A stretch of DNA of 15,906 bases, taken from Pseudodesulfovibrio sp. (lineage in GTDB: Bacteria > Desulfobacterota > Desulfovibrionia > Desulfovibrionales > Desulfovibrionaceae). Shown here one piece after another: positions 1 to 7,182 of this stretch. A program made the translations under genes and the position numbers. The notes under the pieces were generated by a model. The model ran no database searches. It was not told the origin of the DNA and saw only the letters and a program-made list of their open reading frames with translations. The stretch spans positions 1 to 15,906 of the forward strand of contig JAFLJW010000001.1 in NCBI GenBank assembly GCA_022712815.1, given 5' to 3'. Numbering within the stretch: position 1 is the first letter of the stretch; every line of letters starts with the position of its first letter.

Positions 1-357
1 GGTGTCGCCCACAAACCATGCCAGGGCCGTGGTCAGGCCGCCGGAACCGGTGCCGGACTCAATGACCGTGGAACCGGGACCAATGCCCAGTTTCATCAGC
101 AGGTAGCCGATTTCCTTGGGATACATGATCTGGGTTTGACGTTTCACGCCTTTTATCAGGTCGTGCAGGGTCGGCTTGAGAATGAGATAGGGTCGACCCA
201 AGTGGGTATTGATATATTGGCCGAATCCGGCCTCTGCCGCATCGTCCATGAGCATCTTGCCGTCATGGGTGTGAACTTCGCCGCCCGCTTCGAGCTTGCG
301 CAGATACCGTTTGCCCTTGTGGCTGATGAGCAATATAAGCTGTCCAGGTTCAATCAT
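1..357 (-). CDS. trmI: tRNA (adenine-N1)-methyltransferase, TrmI family (3' part missing)
   Basis: Only the first 119 codons are present; the gene runs off the left edge. The family makes m1A (usually position 58) in the T-loop of tRNA, using S-adenosylmethionine, as a cytoplasmic tetramer. The N-terminal small beta domain fills about residues 1-65 (it begins MIEPGQLILL and contains GGEVHTHDG). The conserved QIMYPKE segment that opens the methyltransferase domain follows near residues 78-84, then SAM-binding motif I, ESGTGSGGLT, at about residues 101-110. The ATG start at 357 is supported by a strong AGGAGGG Shine-Dalgarno at 361-367. The gene is divergent from the radical SAM gene at 582. 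The family call is firm; the exact target base (m1A58 or m1A57/58) cannot be read from sequence. Confidence 0.9.
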   Translation of the reverse strand, partial: MIEPGQLILLISHKGKRYLRKLEAGGEVHTHDGKMLMDDAAEAGFGQYINTHLGRPYLILKPTLHDLIKGVKRQTQIMYPKEIGYLLMKLGIGPGSTVIESGTGSGGLTTALAWFVGDT

Positions 358-509
358 TGGCCCTCCTGATGAAAATATGGTTTTGGGGTACGGCGGCAGG
401 GCTGGGAAGTCAAGAAAAAGGGGGCCATCCTTGTTGGACAGGCCGTGATTTTGTCGGTTTGCCTGAAATGCTCAGATATCCTTTTAATGCCGATTATTGG
501 AGCCCGACC

Positions 510-537
510 TTGACAGACGCGCTCCAGTTCTTAATAA
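510..537 (+). promoter_or_regulatory. Putative sigma70-type promoter for the radical SAM gene / rng
   Basis: A perfect TTGACA -35 box at 510-515 is followed 16 bp later by a weak -10 candidate, TAATAA (532-537). It lies in the divergent gap about 45 bp before the ATG at 582. The -35 box is exact, but the -10 box matches the consensus at only three of six positions, so this is a moderate call. Confidence 0.45.
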
Positions 538-581
538 ACGCTTGAGATTTCTAATTCCTTTGCTTTGGAGAATGTGTAATA

Positions 582-1532
582 ATGGTATATAAATACGTCT
601 TTGGTCCTGTCATGAGTGGGCGACTGGGTCGTTCTCTGGGGCTGGACCTGCTGGGCGGGCGCATATGCTCCATGGATTGCGTATACTGTGAAGTGGGGGC
701 GACCAGAGACCTGACGACCGAGCGCAAGCCTTACGTCCCGGCCAGGGATATTTTGAATGAGCTGGCTGCGTGGAAAGCCGAAGGGCTAGCTGTGCCGGAC
801 ATGGTTACTCTGGGAGGCATGGGAGAACCCTGCCTGAATTCCGAGATGGCCGAAGTTATCGCCGGGGCAAGAGAACTCTTCCCGGACACGGACATAGCAG
901 TGCTGACCAATGCCAGCCTGATGACCGATGAAGTTGTCCGCCGGGAACTCGGCCTGGCCGATGTGGTTCTGCCCAGTCTTGATTCATTGGTCGGCGACGA
1001 GTTTAGTAAAGTGAACCGCCCCTGCGAGGGGATGACACCTGAGGCTGTGGCCGCAGGGCTTCTTGAGTTCAGAAAGGAATTTAAGGGGAAGATATTTTTG
1101 GAGATTTTGCTTGTCGAGGGGATCAATGATTCCATTGAGAACCTTGAAAAGCTGAAAGATTTTTGCCAGCGACTTGCTCCGGACCGAGTGGACGTGGTCA
1201 CACAGACCCGACCCGGAACGGTCAAGGGAGTCCGCCCCGTGGACGGGGAGGTCATAAGCCGCTGGCGCAAGGTGCTGAGCGCGGGAGATGCCCGCATTGA
1301 TGACCGGGAGATGGCCGACAGAGAAGATATGAGCATGGAGCGGGCGACCGCATTTGTCAAAGCCTCACTTGCTCGTAGGCCACAGACCGTACTCCAGTTG
1401 GCGCAAGCCCTGAATACGGAACCGGAAACGATCCGCCAGGCCGTGGAAGCCCTTGAAAAAAAGGGCGACATCATTGCTCGTCAGAACGGGCACGAAACAT
1501 TCTACCACGGCGTGGATCATATCCTTGAATAA
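582..1532 (+). CDS. Radical SAM protein, wyosine-synthase-like group (COG0731), with C-terminal winged helix
   Basis: The 316-residue protein opens with the VFGPV-SxRLGRSLGLDLL signature of COG0731, then the radical SAM cluster motif CSMDCVYC (C29, C33, C36), which binds a [4Fe-4S] cluster with SAM. A glycine-rich LGGMGEP strand near residues 76-82 fits the SAM-binding GGE-type motif. The barrel runs to about residue 240. Residues 250-316 look like a winged-helix domain (LAQALNTEPETIRQAVEALEKKG pattern). COG0731 is named after the archaeal tRNA wyosine enzyme Taw1, but bacteria do not make wyosine, so the substrate is unknown. GGAG at 567-570 supports the ATG. It precedes rng by 47 nt on the same strand, so the two may be cotranscribed. 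Fold and chemistry are secure; the specific function is not. Confidence 0.85.
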   Translation: MVYKYVFGPVMSGRLGRSLGLDLLGGRICSMDCVYCEVGATRDLTTERKPYVPARDILNELAAWKAEGLAVPDMVTLGGMGEPCLNSEMAEVIAGARELFPDTDIAVLTNASLMTDEVVRRELGLADVVLPSLDSLVGDEFSKVNRPCEGMTPEAVAAGLLEFRKEFKGKIFLEILLVEGINDSIENLEKLKDFCQRLAPDRVDVVTQTRPGTVKGVRPVDGEVISRWRKVLSAGDARIDDREMADREDMSMERATAFVKASLARRPQTVLQLAQALNTEPETIRQAVEALEKKGDIIARQNGHETFYHGVDHILE

Positions 1533-1579
1533 CAGGTTGGCACCTTGAAATATTTTAATTTTTTTGACACGAGGTTTTT

Positions 1580-3049
1580 ATGGATGACAAGAAGAAACGG
1601 CAGAAGATGTTTATCTCCGTCCTGCCGGGAGAACAGGTAGAGGTCGTTATTGCCGAGGAAGGCAAGGTCAACGAATACTATGTCGAGATGATGCATCAGG
1701 CCAAGACCAGAGGCAACATCTACAAGGGATACATTCACAACATAGACAACGGGCTTCAAGCCGCGTTCATCAACTACGGAGCCGAGCGAAACGGGTTCCT
1801 GCAAATCGATGAGGTCCATCCCGAATATTATCTGGACGACAAGCCCATGAAAAAAGGGGCACGCTATCCGCTGATGCAGAAGGTGCTCAAGTCGGGTCAG
1901 GAAGTGCTCGTCCAGGTGGTCAAGGAACCCACCGGCAAAAAAGGTGCGTTTCTCACGTCCTATCTGTCTCTGCCCGGACGCAGTTTTGTCTACACCGTGG
2001 GGCGTGGTCAGATGGGCGTCTCGCGCAAGATTGAAAATGAAAAGGAACGCGTGCGCCTGAAAAAAGTTCTTGAATCCTTTGAAACCACCGCGGGTGTCGG
2101 ACTCATCGCCCGTACCGCAGCCGTGGGTCAATCCAAGGCCGCCCTTGAGCGTGATTACAAATACCTGAACAGGCTCTGGACCGATATTCGCTCCAATGCC
2201 ATGAAGGAAAAGGCCCCGGCCATCGTCTACACTGAACTGGGGCTGGCCGCCCGCGCTGTGCGCGACTATCTGACCTCAGATATCTCCGAAATATGGGTGG
2301 ACGACAAGGCCACCTTCGAGCAGATCAGGCGGTTCGTGAAACTCGCTTTCCCGCGCAAGAATAACCTGGTCAAGTTGCACGAGGACACTGATCTGAGCCT
2401 CCTTGAACGCTTCAACGTGATTCGGCAGGTAGAAGAAATCTACTCCCGTGAAGCATCCATGCCGTCCGGCGGCAGACTTGTATTTGATGCCACCGAGGCC
2501 CTTACAGCCGTTGATATCAACTCCGGCAAGATCGGCGGCGAACGGAATTTTCAGAAAATGGCTCTCAAGACCAACGTGGAAGCCGCCCGCGAAATCGCCC
2601 GCCAGCTCCGGTTGCGCGATATCGGTGGTCAGGTGGTCATTGATTTCATCGAAATGAAAAACCCCAAGGATTGCCGCGAAGTCGAAAAAGTCATGCGGGG
2701 CGAGCTTAAATCCGACCGCGCACGAACCGATGTCAGCCGCATTTCCCCGTTTGGCCTCATGGAGCTGGTTCGTCAACGCCTTGGCTCCTCGGCCATCGCC
2801 ATCTCCACCGAATCTTGCCCCTGCTGCAAAGGCACTGGAATCCGGCGCAACATGGAATGGCAGGCCCTTCAGACTCTCAAGGATATTCACCGCGAAGTCC
2901 GCAAACCCGGCACTGAAACGGTAGAGCATAATTGTGAAGAGGAACTTGCCATATACCTGCTCAACAACAAGCGCGGCATCCTCGCCGATTTGGAAAAACG
3001 CTACGGGAAAACCATCAACATCGACATTGAGTTCGAGTATGATGATTAG
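1580..3049 (+). CDS. rng: Ribonuclease G
   Basis: RNase E/G-family endoribonuclease, 489 residues; it cleaves single-stranded AU-rich RNA and matures the 5' end of 16S rRNA. An S1 RNA-binding domain spans about residues 45-130 (GNIYKGYIHNIDNGLQAAFI). The RNase H-like and 5'-sensor parts follow, and the two metal-binding aspartates are visible as D312 (TAVDINSGK) and D355 (VVIDFIEMK). The zinc-link cysteines are C413 and C416 in CPCCKGTG, with an extra cysteine (C415) between them. The protein ends soon after the small domain and lacks the long disordered tail of RNase E, so it is the G type. GAGG (1571-1574) lies 5 nt before the ATG. A bidirectional terminator lies about 100 bp downstream. 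Confidence 0.95.
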   Translation: MDDKKKRQKMFISVLPGEQVEVVIAEEGKVNEYYVEMMHQAKTRGNIYKGYIHNIDNGLQAAFINYGAERNGFLQIDEVHPEYYLDDKPMKKGARYPLMQKVLKSGQEVLVQVVKEPTGKKGAFLTSYLSLPGRSFVYTVGRGQMGVSRKIENEKERVRLKKVLESFETTAGVGLIARTAAVGQSKAALERDYKYLNRLWTDIRSNAMKEKAPAIVYTELGLAARAVRDYLTSDISEIWVDDKATFEQIRRFVKLAFPRKNNLVKLHEDTDLSLLERFNVIRQVEEIYSREASMPSGGRLVFDATEALTAVDINSGKIGGERNFQKMALKTNVEAAREIARQLRLRDIGGQVVIDFIEMKNPKDCREVEKVMRGELKSDRARTDVSRISPFGLMELVRQRLGSSAIAISTESCPCCKGTGIRRNMEWQALQTLKDIHREVRKPGTETVEHNCEEELAIYLLNNKRGILADLEKRYGKTINIDIEFEYDD

Positions 3050-3153
3050 CCTGTAGGCTGTCTCCTTTCAGTTCTGATGAAATGCTTTTCCTGAGGATTG
3101 CGGAAAGGAAAGAGCCGGAGAGAGATATTTTATTTGGAAAAGAGAAAAAAGAT

Positions 3154-3179
3154 AAGTGCGCTCGATATCGAGCGCACTT
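3154..3179. terminator. Bidirectional rho-independent terminator (26-bp perfect palindrome)
   Basis: Every base from 3154 to 3179 pairs with its mirror position, giving an 11-bp GC-rich stem around a central ATAT. On the + strand TTGTTTTATT follows. On the - strand the tail is a run of six T within TCTTTTTTCTCTTTT. It sits between the convergent rng (+) and thioesterase (-) genes, where a terminator for both is expected. Confidence 0.85.
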
Positions 3180-3201
3180 GTTTTATTCTATTTCCATCAA
3201 A

Positions 3202-3702
3202 TTATTTCTTTTGCAGACAGACCTTGTCGCCCCTTTCGAGGGCACGCTCTTTTTGGCGCAGGTCACGCCGAAGTTCGGCTTCCATGTGGCGGCGCTCGGA
3301 GACCTCGGAATCCAATGTCAACGGCGGAACCGGAGTTGGCTTGCCATTTTTGCCCAGAGCCACATAGGTGAGATACGCTGAATTGGTGTGGCGTACTTCA
3401 CCGGTCATGAGGTTCTCGGCCTCGACCCGGACCCCGATTTCCATGCTCGATCTACCCACGTGATTGAGGCTCGCCTTGAACGTCAGCAACTCGCCCATGT
3501 ACGCGGGTTGTTTGAAGGCCATGCGGTCGATGGAGACGGTCACGATATTCGTACGCGAATGTTTCTTGGCGACAACTCCGCCAGTCGTATCAATATGCTT
3601 GAGGATCACACCACCGTGCAGATTGCCGGAAGGATTGGCATCCTGCGGCAACACGAGATGGGTCATGATCACTTCGGAGTCTTTGGATGTTTTTGGTTCC
3701 AT
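3202..3702 (-). CDS. Acyl-CoA thioesterase, hotdog fold (YciA/BACH-like)
   Basis: Hydrolyses acyl-CoA thioesters to free acid and CoA in the cytoplasm; chain-length preference cannot be read here. The protein is 166 residues from the ATG at 3702. The hotdog signature is clear: LPQDANPSGNLHGG (about residues 18-31) holds the active-site Asn/Asp region, followed by the long helix HIDTTGGVVAKKH and the strands TVSIDRMAFKQPAYMGELL. After the hotdog domain comes a highly charged helical tail of about 37 residues. An in-frame GTG lies 9 nt upstream, but it overlaps the Shine-Dalgarno AAGGTG, so the ATG is the better start. It begins 1 nt after the stop of the small gene at 3704-3946, implying translational coupling. 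Confidence 0.88.
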   Translation of the reverse strand: MEPKTSKDSEVIMTHLVLPQDANPSGNLHGGVILKHIDTTGGVVAKKHSRTNIVTVSIDRMAFKQPAYMGELLTFKASLNHVGRSSMEIGVRVEAENLMTGEVRHTNSAYLTYVALGKNGKPTPVPPLTLDSEVSERRHMEAELRRDLRQKERALERGDKVCLQKK

Positions 3703-3703
3703 T

Positions 3704-3946
3704 TTATTCACCTTTGTGCTTGCCGAACTGGACGCGGGCTTCCCACACCAGTTTGCTTATTTTTTTACCCAAATCAGACTGACGGGTCTTCATCAAGGCC
3801 TCGGCAGCCTCCTGATTTCCTTGCTGCTTGAGCATTGTGGCGGACTCAAGATCACGCAGGTGATTTTCACATTCACGAATCAAGCCGGAAAGATTCAATG
3901 TCTCCAATTCCTTGGGAACCCGGACGCTTCTGACTTTTTTGCTCAT
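3704..3946 (-). CDS. Small hypothetical protein, charged, probably helical
   Basis: An 80-residue cytoplasmic protein that I do not recognise. It begins MSKKVRSVRVPKELE and is rich in Glu, Lys, Arg and Gln, with a heptad-like central stretch (about residues 20-70) suggesting a helical hairpin or coiled coil. No cysteines and no membrane segment. The start at 3946 is chosen because AAGGGG at 3952-3957 lies 5 nt upstream; a GTG two codons earlier overlaps this site. The stop TAA is 1 nt from the thioesterase ATG, so the two are almost certainly one operon. A genuine gene is likely because of the good ribosome binding site and tight coupling; the function is unknown. Confidence 0.7.
   Translation of the reverse strand: MSKKVRSVRVPKELETLNLSGLIRECENHLRDLESATMLKQQGNQEAAEALMKTRQSDLGKKISKLVWEARVQFGKHKGE
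3709..3714 (-). promoter_or_regulatory. Ribosome binding site fixing the thioesterase start
   Basis: AAGGTG lies 6 nt before the ATG at 3702 and overlaps the end of the upstream small gene. It argues against the alternative in-frame GTG at 3711, which sits inside this site. Confidence 0.6.
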
Positions 3947-3982
3947 GACCACCCCTTCATGTTTTCATGCCGTCATTCATTT

Positions 3983-4011
3983 TGATGGCAGAGCGTACCC
4001 ATAAGTGTCAA
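3983..4011 (-). promoter_or_regulatory. Possible promoter for the small protein/thioesterase operon
   Basis: Reading the - strand, a perfect TTGACA (4011-4006) is followed after 18 bp by CATCAA, a poor -10 match. It sits in the divergent gap 40-65 bp upstream of the ATG at 3946. The -35 match carries most of the weight. Confidence 0.35.
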
Positions 4012-4076
4012 GCAGGGTATTGCGGAAGGACAATAAATGCGGCACTGTTCAGATTACAATTCAAAGGAGTTTATTC

Positions 4077-4547
4077 ATGGCAAAACAGATTCTGACGATT
4101 GCAATCTTTGTGCTGGGCCTTACCGCATCGCTGGCCTTTGCGAGCACAGCCGACAAGGTTCTTGTTCATGAGGACATCGCCAAAAGGCTTGTGAACAAAG
4201 GAATCGCGCATATCAAGGCTGTCGGCCCGGAACAAGCGGCCAGGGATTTCATGGACCAGGACGGTGAATTCATCAAGGGCAGCTTTTATCTGCTTTTCTA
4301 CAAATCAGACGGGACCTGCATCGCCCTTGGGGCCAAGCCGGAAGTCGCAGGCAAGAACCGTTTTGATGTCCACGACCCCGATGGAATCTATCAGGTGCGG
4401 GAGATGATCAAGACCGCCAAGGCTGGTGGCGGCTGGGTCAAGTACAAGTACGCCAATCCCGTCACCGGCGAGATTCAGAAAAAGGAAACCTGGGTGTTGC
4501 CCGCGCCGGACATGGACGCATTTGTCGGGTGCGGCATCTATTATTAG
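4077..4547 (+). CDS. Exported single-Cache (sCache) domain protein
   Basis: A 156-residue protein with a signal peptide (about residues 1-23, MAKQILTIAIFVLG through LAFAS). The rest is one Cache domain of the sCache_2 type, an extracytoplasmic small-ligand sensor fold. Typical features are FYLLFYKSDGTCIALGAKPE (about 70-89), the GKNRFDVHDPDG segment, the helix YQVREMIKTAK, and GGGWVKYKYANPVTG. It lacks the kinase, chemotaxis or cyclase output usually fused to such domains, so it is presumably a soluble binding protein. The only cysteines after the signal peptide are C81 and C152. AAAGGAG (4063-4069) sits 7 nt before the chosen ATG, so the upstream in-frame extension to 4005 is rejected. A small membrane protein gene follows after 15 nt. 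Confidence 0.82.
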   Translation: MAKQILTIAIFVLGLTASLAFASTADKVLVHEDIAKRLVNKGIAHIKAVGPEQAARDFMDQDGEFIKGSFYLLFYKSDGTCIALGAKPEVAGKNRFDVHDPDGIYQVREMIKTAKAGGGWVKYKYANPVTGEIQKKETWVLPAPDMDAFVGCGIYY

Positions 4548-4562
4548 CGGCCCGGTAGTGCA

Positions 4563-4868
4563 ATGAACTCGTATCGCATCTTCACTTCAACCATTTCAAC
4601 TGTCGGGATATGCCTTCTCGGTCTGGTGTTGGTCGATGCCTTTAACGGCGTTTTGGCCGGGGACTTTTTTCCGGATACCGAGCACACGACTGCCCATCAT
4701 CTAAGTAGTTTTCTGTTGACTTTGCCCGTGCCGCTGCATGTTGTTTTCATTGGGCTGATCTTGCAGAAACGATGGCTGTCCCCGGCTTGGGCGAGGTTCG
4801 CCTGGGTGGGAATTGTGACATCCGGGGTGTGGCTGGGAATCGCACTGGTGATCAAATTGTATCTGTGA
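4563..4868 (+). CDS. Small integral membrane protein, function unknown
   Basis: A 101-residue protein that I do not recognise. Three hydrophobic segments are visible, at about residues 10-32, 50-68 and 78-99. The loop between the first two carries an acidic/histidine patch (DFFPDTEHTTAHH). It starts 15 nt after the sCache gene on the same strand, so the two are probably cotranscribed. The ribosome binding site is weak: only GGTAG lies near the ATG. It ends 33 bp before the convergent hemW gene, and no strong terminator is visible in that gap. It could be a membrane partner of the sCache protein, but that rests on position only. Confidence 0.65.
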   Translation: MNSYRIFTSTISTVGICLLGLVLVDAFNGVLAGDFFPDTEHTTAHHLSSFLLTLPVPLHVVFIGLILQKRWLSPAWARFAWVGIVTSGVWLGIALVIKLYL

Positions 4869-4901
4869 TTTTTCTGGACGGGGAAAGTAAGAACAGGGCT
4901 G

Positions 4902-6134
4902 TTAGTCCGAGTCAAAGGCCAGTCGTTTGATAATGACATTGGAGACGAGCATCCCGTTCTTGGTCAGGCGCAACCGGCCCTGATTGATACGAACGAGGTC
5001 CTCGCGGCGCAGGGCGGTGATGAGTTGCTGCTGCCGCCTGACGAGATCAAATCCGGTTCGTTTGCGAAAGTCCTTGAGATCAAGTCCTTTGGAAGTACGC
5101 AGGGAAAGCATGACCATTTCCTTGAGCAGGTCGTCGTCAGTGAGTAGTTCAAAGTCCTCCCCCACCAGTCCTCCGCGCACATACGCATCATATTCGTCCA
5201 TGTAGCGGGGCGTGGTGAACCGCCTTCTGCCAATGGTGGAAACCGCTGACGGGCCTAGTCCCAGATAGTCGGTGCCGGTCCAGTAGCCGGAATTGTGGGC
5301 GGACATGAAACCCATACGCGCAAAGTTGGACACCTCGTAGTGCATGTAGCCCACTGATTCGAGAAATTCCGCGCCGTAGACGAACATGCGGGCCTGTTCC
5401 TGCTCGACTGGCAGTTTGAAATTTCCTCCCTCCGCGCAGATTTTTTCCATGACCGTATCTGGTTCCACGGTCAGGTTGTAGGCCGATATATGCTCGGGCC
5501 GCATCCCGGCGATAGCTTCAAGTTGTTTGATGTAGTTCTTGAATTTCTGACCGGGCAATCCCCAGATGACATCCAGCCCGATATTTCCGAATCCCGCCCG
5601 GCGTGCAGACTCGAAGGACTGCATGGCCATGGCTGCCGAATGAGGCCTGCCCATGACGTGCAGTTCCGTATCATCAAGGCTTTGCAGGCCCAATGAGAGC
5701 CGGTTGATGCCGATGGATAGCAAGGCGCGAAAATAGCTGACGTCCTGAGCCGAGTCCGGGTTGGCCTCCAGAGTGACTTCCATGGCAGAGCCAAAGGTAA
5801 AAGCCTTGTCCAGTGCCTTCATGATCTGGTCGAGCTGTTGCAGCGGGATCAGGCTGGGTGTGCCTCCACCGAAATAGATGGTCCTGAGCAACGGTTTTTT
5901 CAGCCGTTTGCCCCACAATTCTATCTCCTGAAGCAGTAGCTTGAGATACCAGAAAAAAGTGACTTGATTAAAGGCCTGCGAATGGAAATTGCAATAGTGA
6001 CATCGGGATTGGCAAAACGGCACATGGATATAAAGCAGTAATCCCTTGTCACCGCTGTCCTTTACTTTCTTTTTGCTGACAGCCATGGGAAAAGCGGGTT
6101 TGACCGGGACATCTTCGCCATAGATTTTACCCAT
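4902..6134 (-). CDS. hemW: HemW-type radical SAM protein (heme chaperone, HemN paralogue)
   Basis: A 410-residue member of the coproporphyrinogen-oxidase-like radical SAM family. The cluster motif is CQSRCHYCNF (C41, C45, C48). The fourth cysteine that follows this motif in true HemN is replaced by Phe (F50), which points to HemW, a protein shown in other bacteria to bind heme and deliver it to haemoproteins rather than make protoporphyrinogen. Other family marks are IYFGGGTPSL (about 87-95), the LEANPDS segment, and INRLSLGLQSLDD. The C-terminal third (after about 330) is the usual HemW winged-helix-like domain. The ATG at 6134 follows the upstream membrane protein gene by 6 nt; the ribosome binding site is poor (GAG only), so coupling is likely. 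The first 30 residues are longer than usual; a start at M17 is possible. Confidence 0.88.
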   Translation of the reverse strand: MGKIYGEDVPVKPAFPMAVSKKKVKDSGDKGLLLYIHVPFCQSRCHYCNFHSQAFNQVTFFWYLKLLLQEIELWGKRLKKPLLRTIYFGGGTPSLIPLQQLDQIMKALDKAFTFGSAMEVTLEANPDSAQDVSYFRALLSIGINRLSLGLQSLDDTELHVMGRPHSAAMAMQSFESARRAGFGNIGLDVIWGLPGQKFKNYIKQLEAIAGMRPEHISAYNLTVEPDTVMEKICAEGGNFKLPVEQEQARMFVYGAEFLESVGYMHYEVSNFARMGFMSAHNSGYWTGTDYLGLGPSAVSTIGRRRFTTPRYMDEYDAYVRGGLVGEDFELLTDDDLLKEMVMLSLRTSKGLDLKDFRKRTGFDLVRRQQQLITALRREDLVRINQGRLRLTKNGMLVSNVIIKRLAFDSD

Positions 6135-6140
6135 GAAATA

Positions 6141-6518
6141 TCACTCGCACTGGTGGCGGCTTTGGAAGATGACCAGCGCGCCGTAGAGGATATAGCCGGA
6201 TACGATGAGCGTTGCCATGCCCATGCCCATGTTGTCCATGGGAGCTGCCGCAAGATCCTTGAGGGTGTTGATGAACGGGCCGGACGCTTCATAGAGCATG
6301 AGAACGCTGATGGCCCAGATGGAGATGATCTGCCGTTGGTAGGTGAACCAGGCCAGCACCAGATAGACCAGCAAGGCGAGGATGCCAAATCCCCAAACTT
6401 CGTTGGTGTTGACTGCAAGGCCGACAATGACGGACTGGGCCGTTTTGGCGAGCAGGAAAATAACGAGGATGACCTCACGCCTGCGCAGGAAACCAAGGTG
6501 GCTCTTCACGCTCCCCAT
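6141..6518 (-). CDS. Small polytopic membrane protein, function unknown
   Basis: A 125-residue protein that I do not recognise. There are three to four hydrophobic segments (about residues 15-35, 42-60, 64-80 and 99-118), a basic N-terminus (KSHLGFLRRRE) that favours a cytoplasmic N-end, and a Met/Gly-rich stretch PMDNMGMGM just before the last helix. The ATG at 6518 lies 2 nt after the queH stop, and its own stop is 6 nt before the hemW start, so it is the middle gene of a three-gene unit. Tight spacing on both sides makes a real gene likely. Confidence 0.75.
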   Translation of the reverse strand: MGSVKSHLGFLRRREVILVIFLLAKTAQSVIVGLAVNTNEVWGFGILALLVYLVLAWFTYQRQIISIWAISVLMLYEASGPFINTLKDLAAAPMDNMGMGMATLIVSGYILYGALVIFQSRHQCE

Positions 6519-6520
6519 GG

Positions 6521-7063
6521 CTACTTTCCCAGTTCCTTCTGATACCGTTCATTCTCGCTGTAGAGGCATCCGCAATACTGCTGGCGGTAGATTTCCCACT
6601 CCTTTGATATCTTGATCCCTTCCTGCCATCCTTCCCGGAAGTCGTGATAGAGAAATTTCGTTTTTTCCGATTCCAGATCTCGGCCCAGAGACGCGATGTC
6701 GTCATGCTTCTGGTATTTCGAGTAGAGCAAGGTGGTGGAGAAGAAATCAAATCCGCCCTTTTTGGCGATCTGGGAAGTGCGTTCCAGACGGCGGGCGTAG
6801 CAGTGGAAGCAACGGTTGTTTTCGCGGTAGGCGATGTCCCGGAACCAGTCCTGCGGGTTGTATTCGTTGTCCTTGACGATGACTTTGATGCCGAGTTTTT
6901 CGGCCACGGCCAGACAGCCGTCACGGCGTTTTACATACTCGGTCAGGGGGTGGATGTTCGGGTTGTAGAACAGGCCTGTGATCTCATGCCCCTGACCAAG
7001 CAGGGTCTTGAGGGTCGTGATGGAGCATGGCCCGCAACATATGTGGAGTAGGATTCGTTTCAT
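6521..7063 (-). CDS. queH: Epoxyqueuosine reductase QueH
   Basis: Catalyses the last step of tRNA queuosine synthesis, reducing epoxyqueuosine to queuosine at the wobble base; it is the non-homologous alternative to QueG. The 180-residue protein begins MKRILLHICCGPC, with family cysteines C9, C10 and C13, then C85 and C88 (CFHCYARR) and C164 and C166 (CGCLYS). These bind the Fe-S cluster and the second metal centre known in the family. The reading frame extends upstream to 7216, but that part is Ser/Phe-rich low-complexity translated from a pyrimidine tract, and QueH proteins normally start right at the ICCxPC strand, so ATG 7063 is chosen. There is no strong ribosome binding site. A 5-bp hairpin (7077-7089) lies just upstream. 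Followed closely by the membrane protein and hemW genes. Confidence 0.92.
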   Translation of the reverse strand: MKRILLHICCGPCSITTLKTLLGQGHEITGLFYNPNIHPLTEYVKRRDGCLAVAEKLGIKVIVKDNEYNPQDWFRDIAYRENNRCFHCYARRLERTSQIAKKGGFDFFSTTLLYSKYQKHDDIASLGRDLESEKTKFLYHDFREGWQEGIKISKEWEIYRQQYCGCLYSENERYQKELGK

Positions 7064-7147
7064 TTTTTTGCTCGGTCCGGCTTTGCCGGTAAAGGACAGT
7101 TTGAGCGTATTTGATCTGGTTTGTAAAGGATATCGTGTCTGGCGGGC

Positions 7148-7182
7148 AAAAAGAGGAAAAGAAGAGGAAAGGGAGGAAAAGG
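7148..7182. other. Uninterrupted 35-nt polypurine/polypyrimidine tract
   Basis: All 35 bases from 7148 to 7182 on the + strand are A or G. It lies in the 179-bp gap between the EamA gene and queH, so a leftward transcript would carry a C/U-only stretch with no G. No protein function is credible here. It may affect Rho-dependent termination or DNA structure. Confidence 0.6.

Noticed and set aside
1564..1569. Perfect TTGACA just before rng.
   Set aside because: It lies only 11 nt before the ATG, so any -10 box would fall inside the coding region; probably coincidence.
1517..2131. Leftward open frame of 204 codons opposite the start of rng.
   Set aside because: Shadow of the RNase G S1 domain; no family resemblance.
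3090..3108. Small hairpin (TTTCC/GGAAA arms) after rng, considered as the first terminator.
   Set aside because: Short A/T-leaning stem with a 10-nt loop and no T-tract; the palindrome at 3154-3179 is far better.
3082..3381. Three overlapping rightward open frames after rng.
   Set aside because: They run through the palindromic terminator and into the antisense of the thioesterase, and lack ribosome binding sites.
4005..4076. N-terminal extension of the sCache protein.
   Set aside because: It would bury the signal peptide, while a good AAAGGAG site precedes the ATG at 4077.
4882..4896. AACAG/CTGTT inverted repeat between the convergent membrane protein gene and hemW.
   Set aside because: The loop would be only 2 nt (or the stem 4 bp) and no T-tract follows on either strand.
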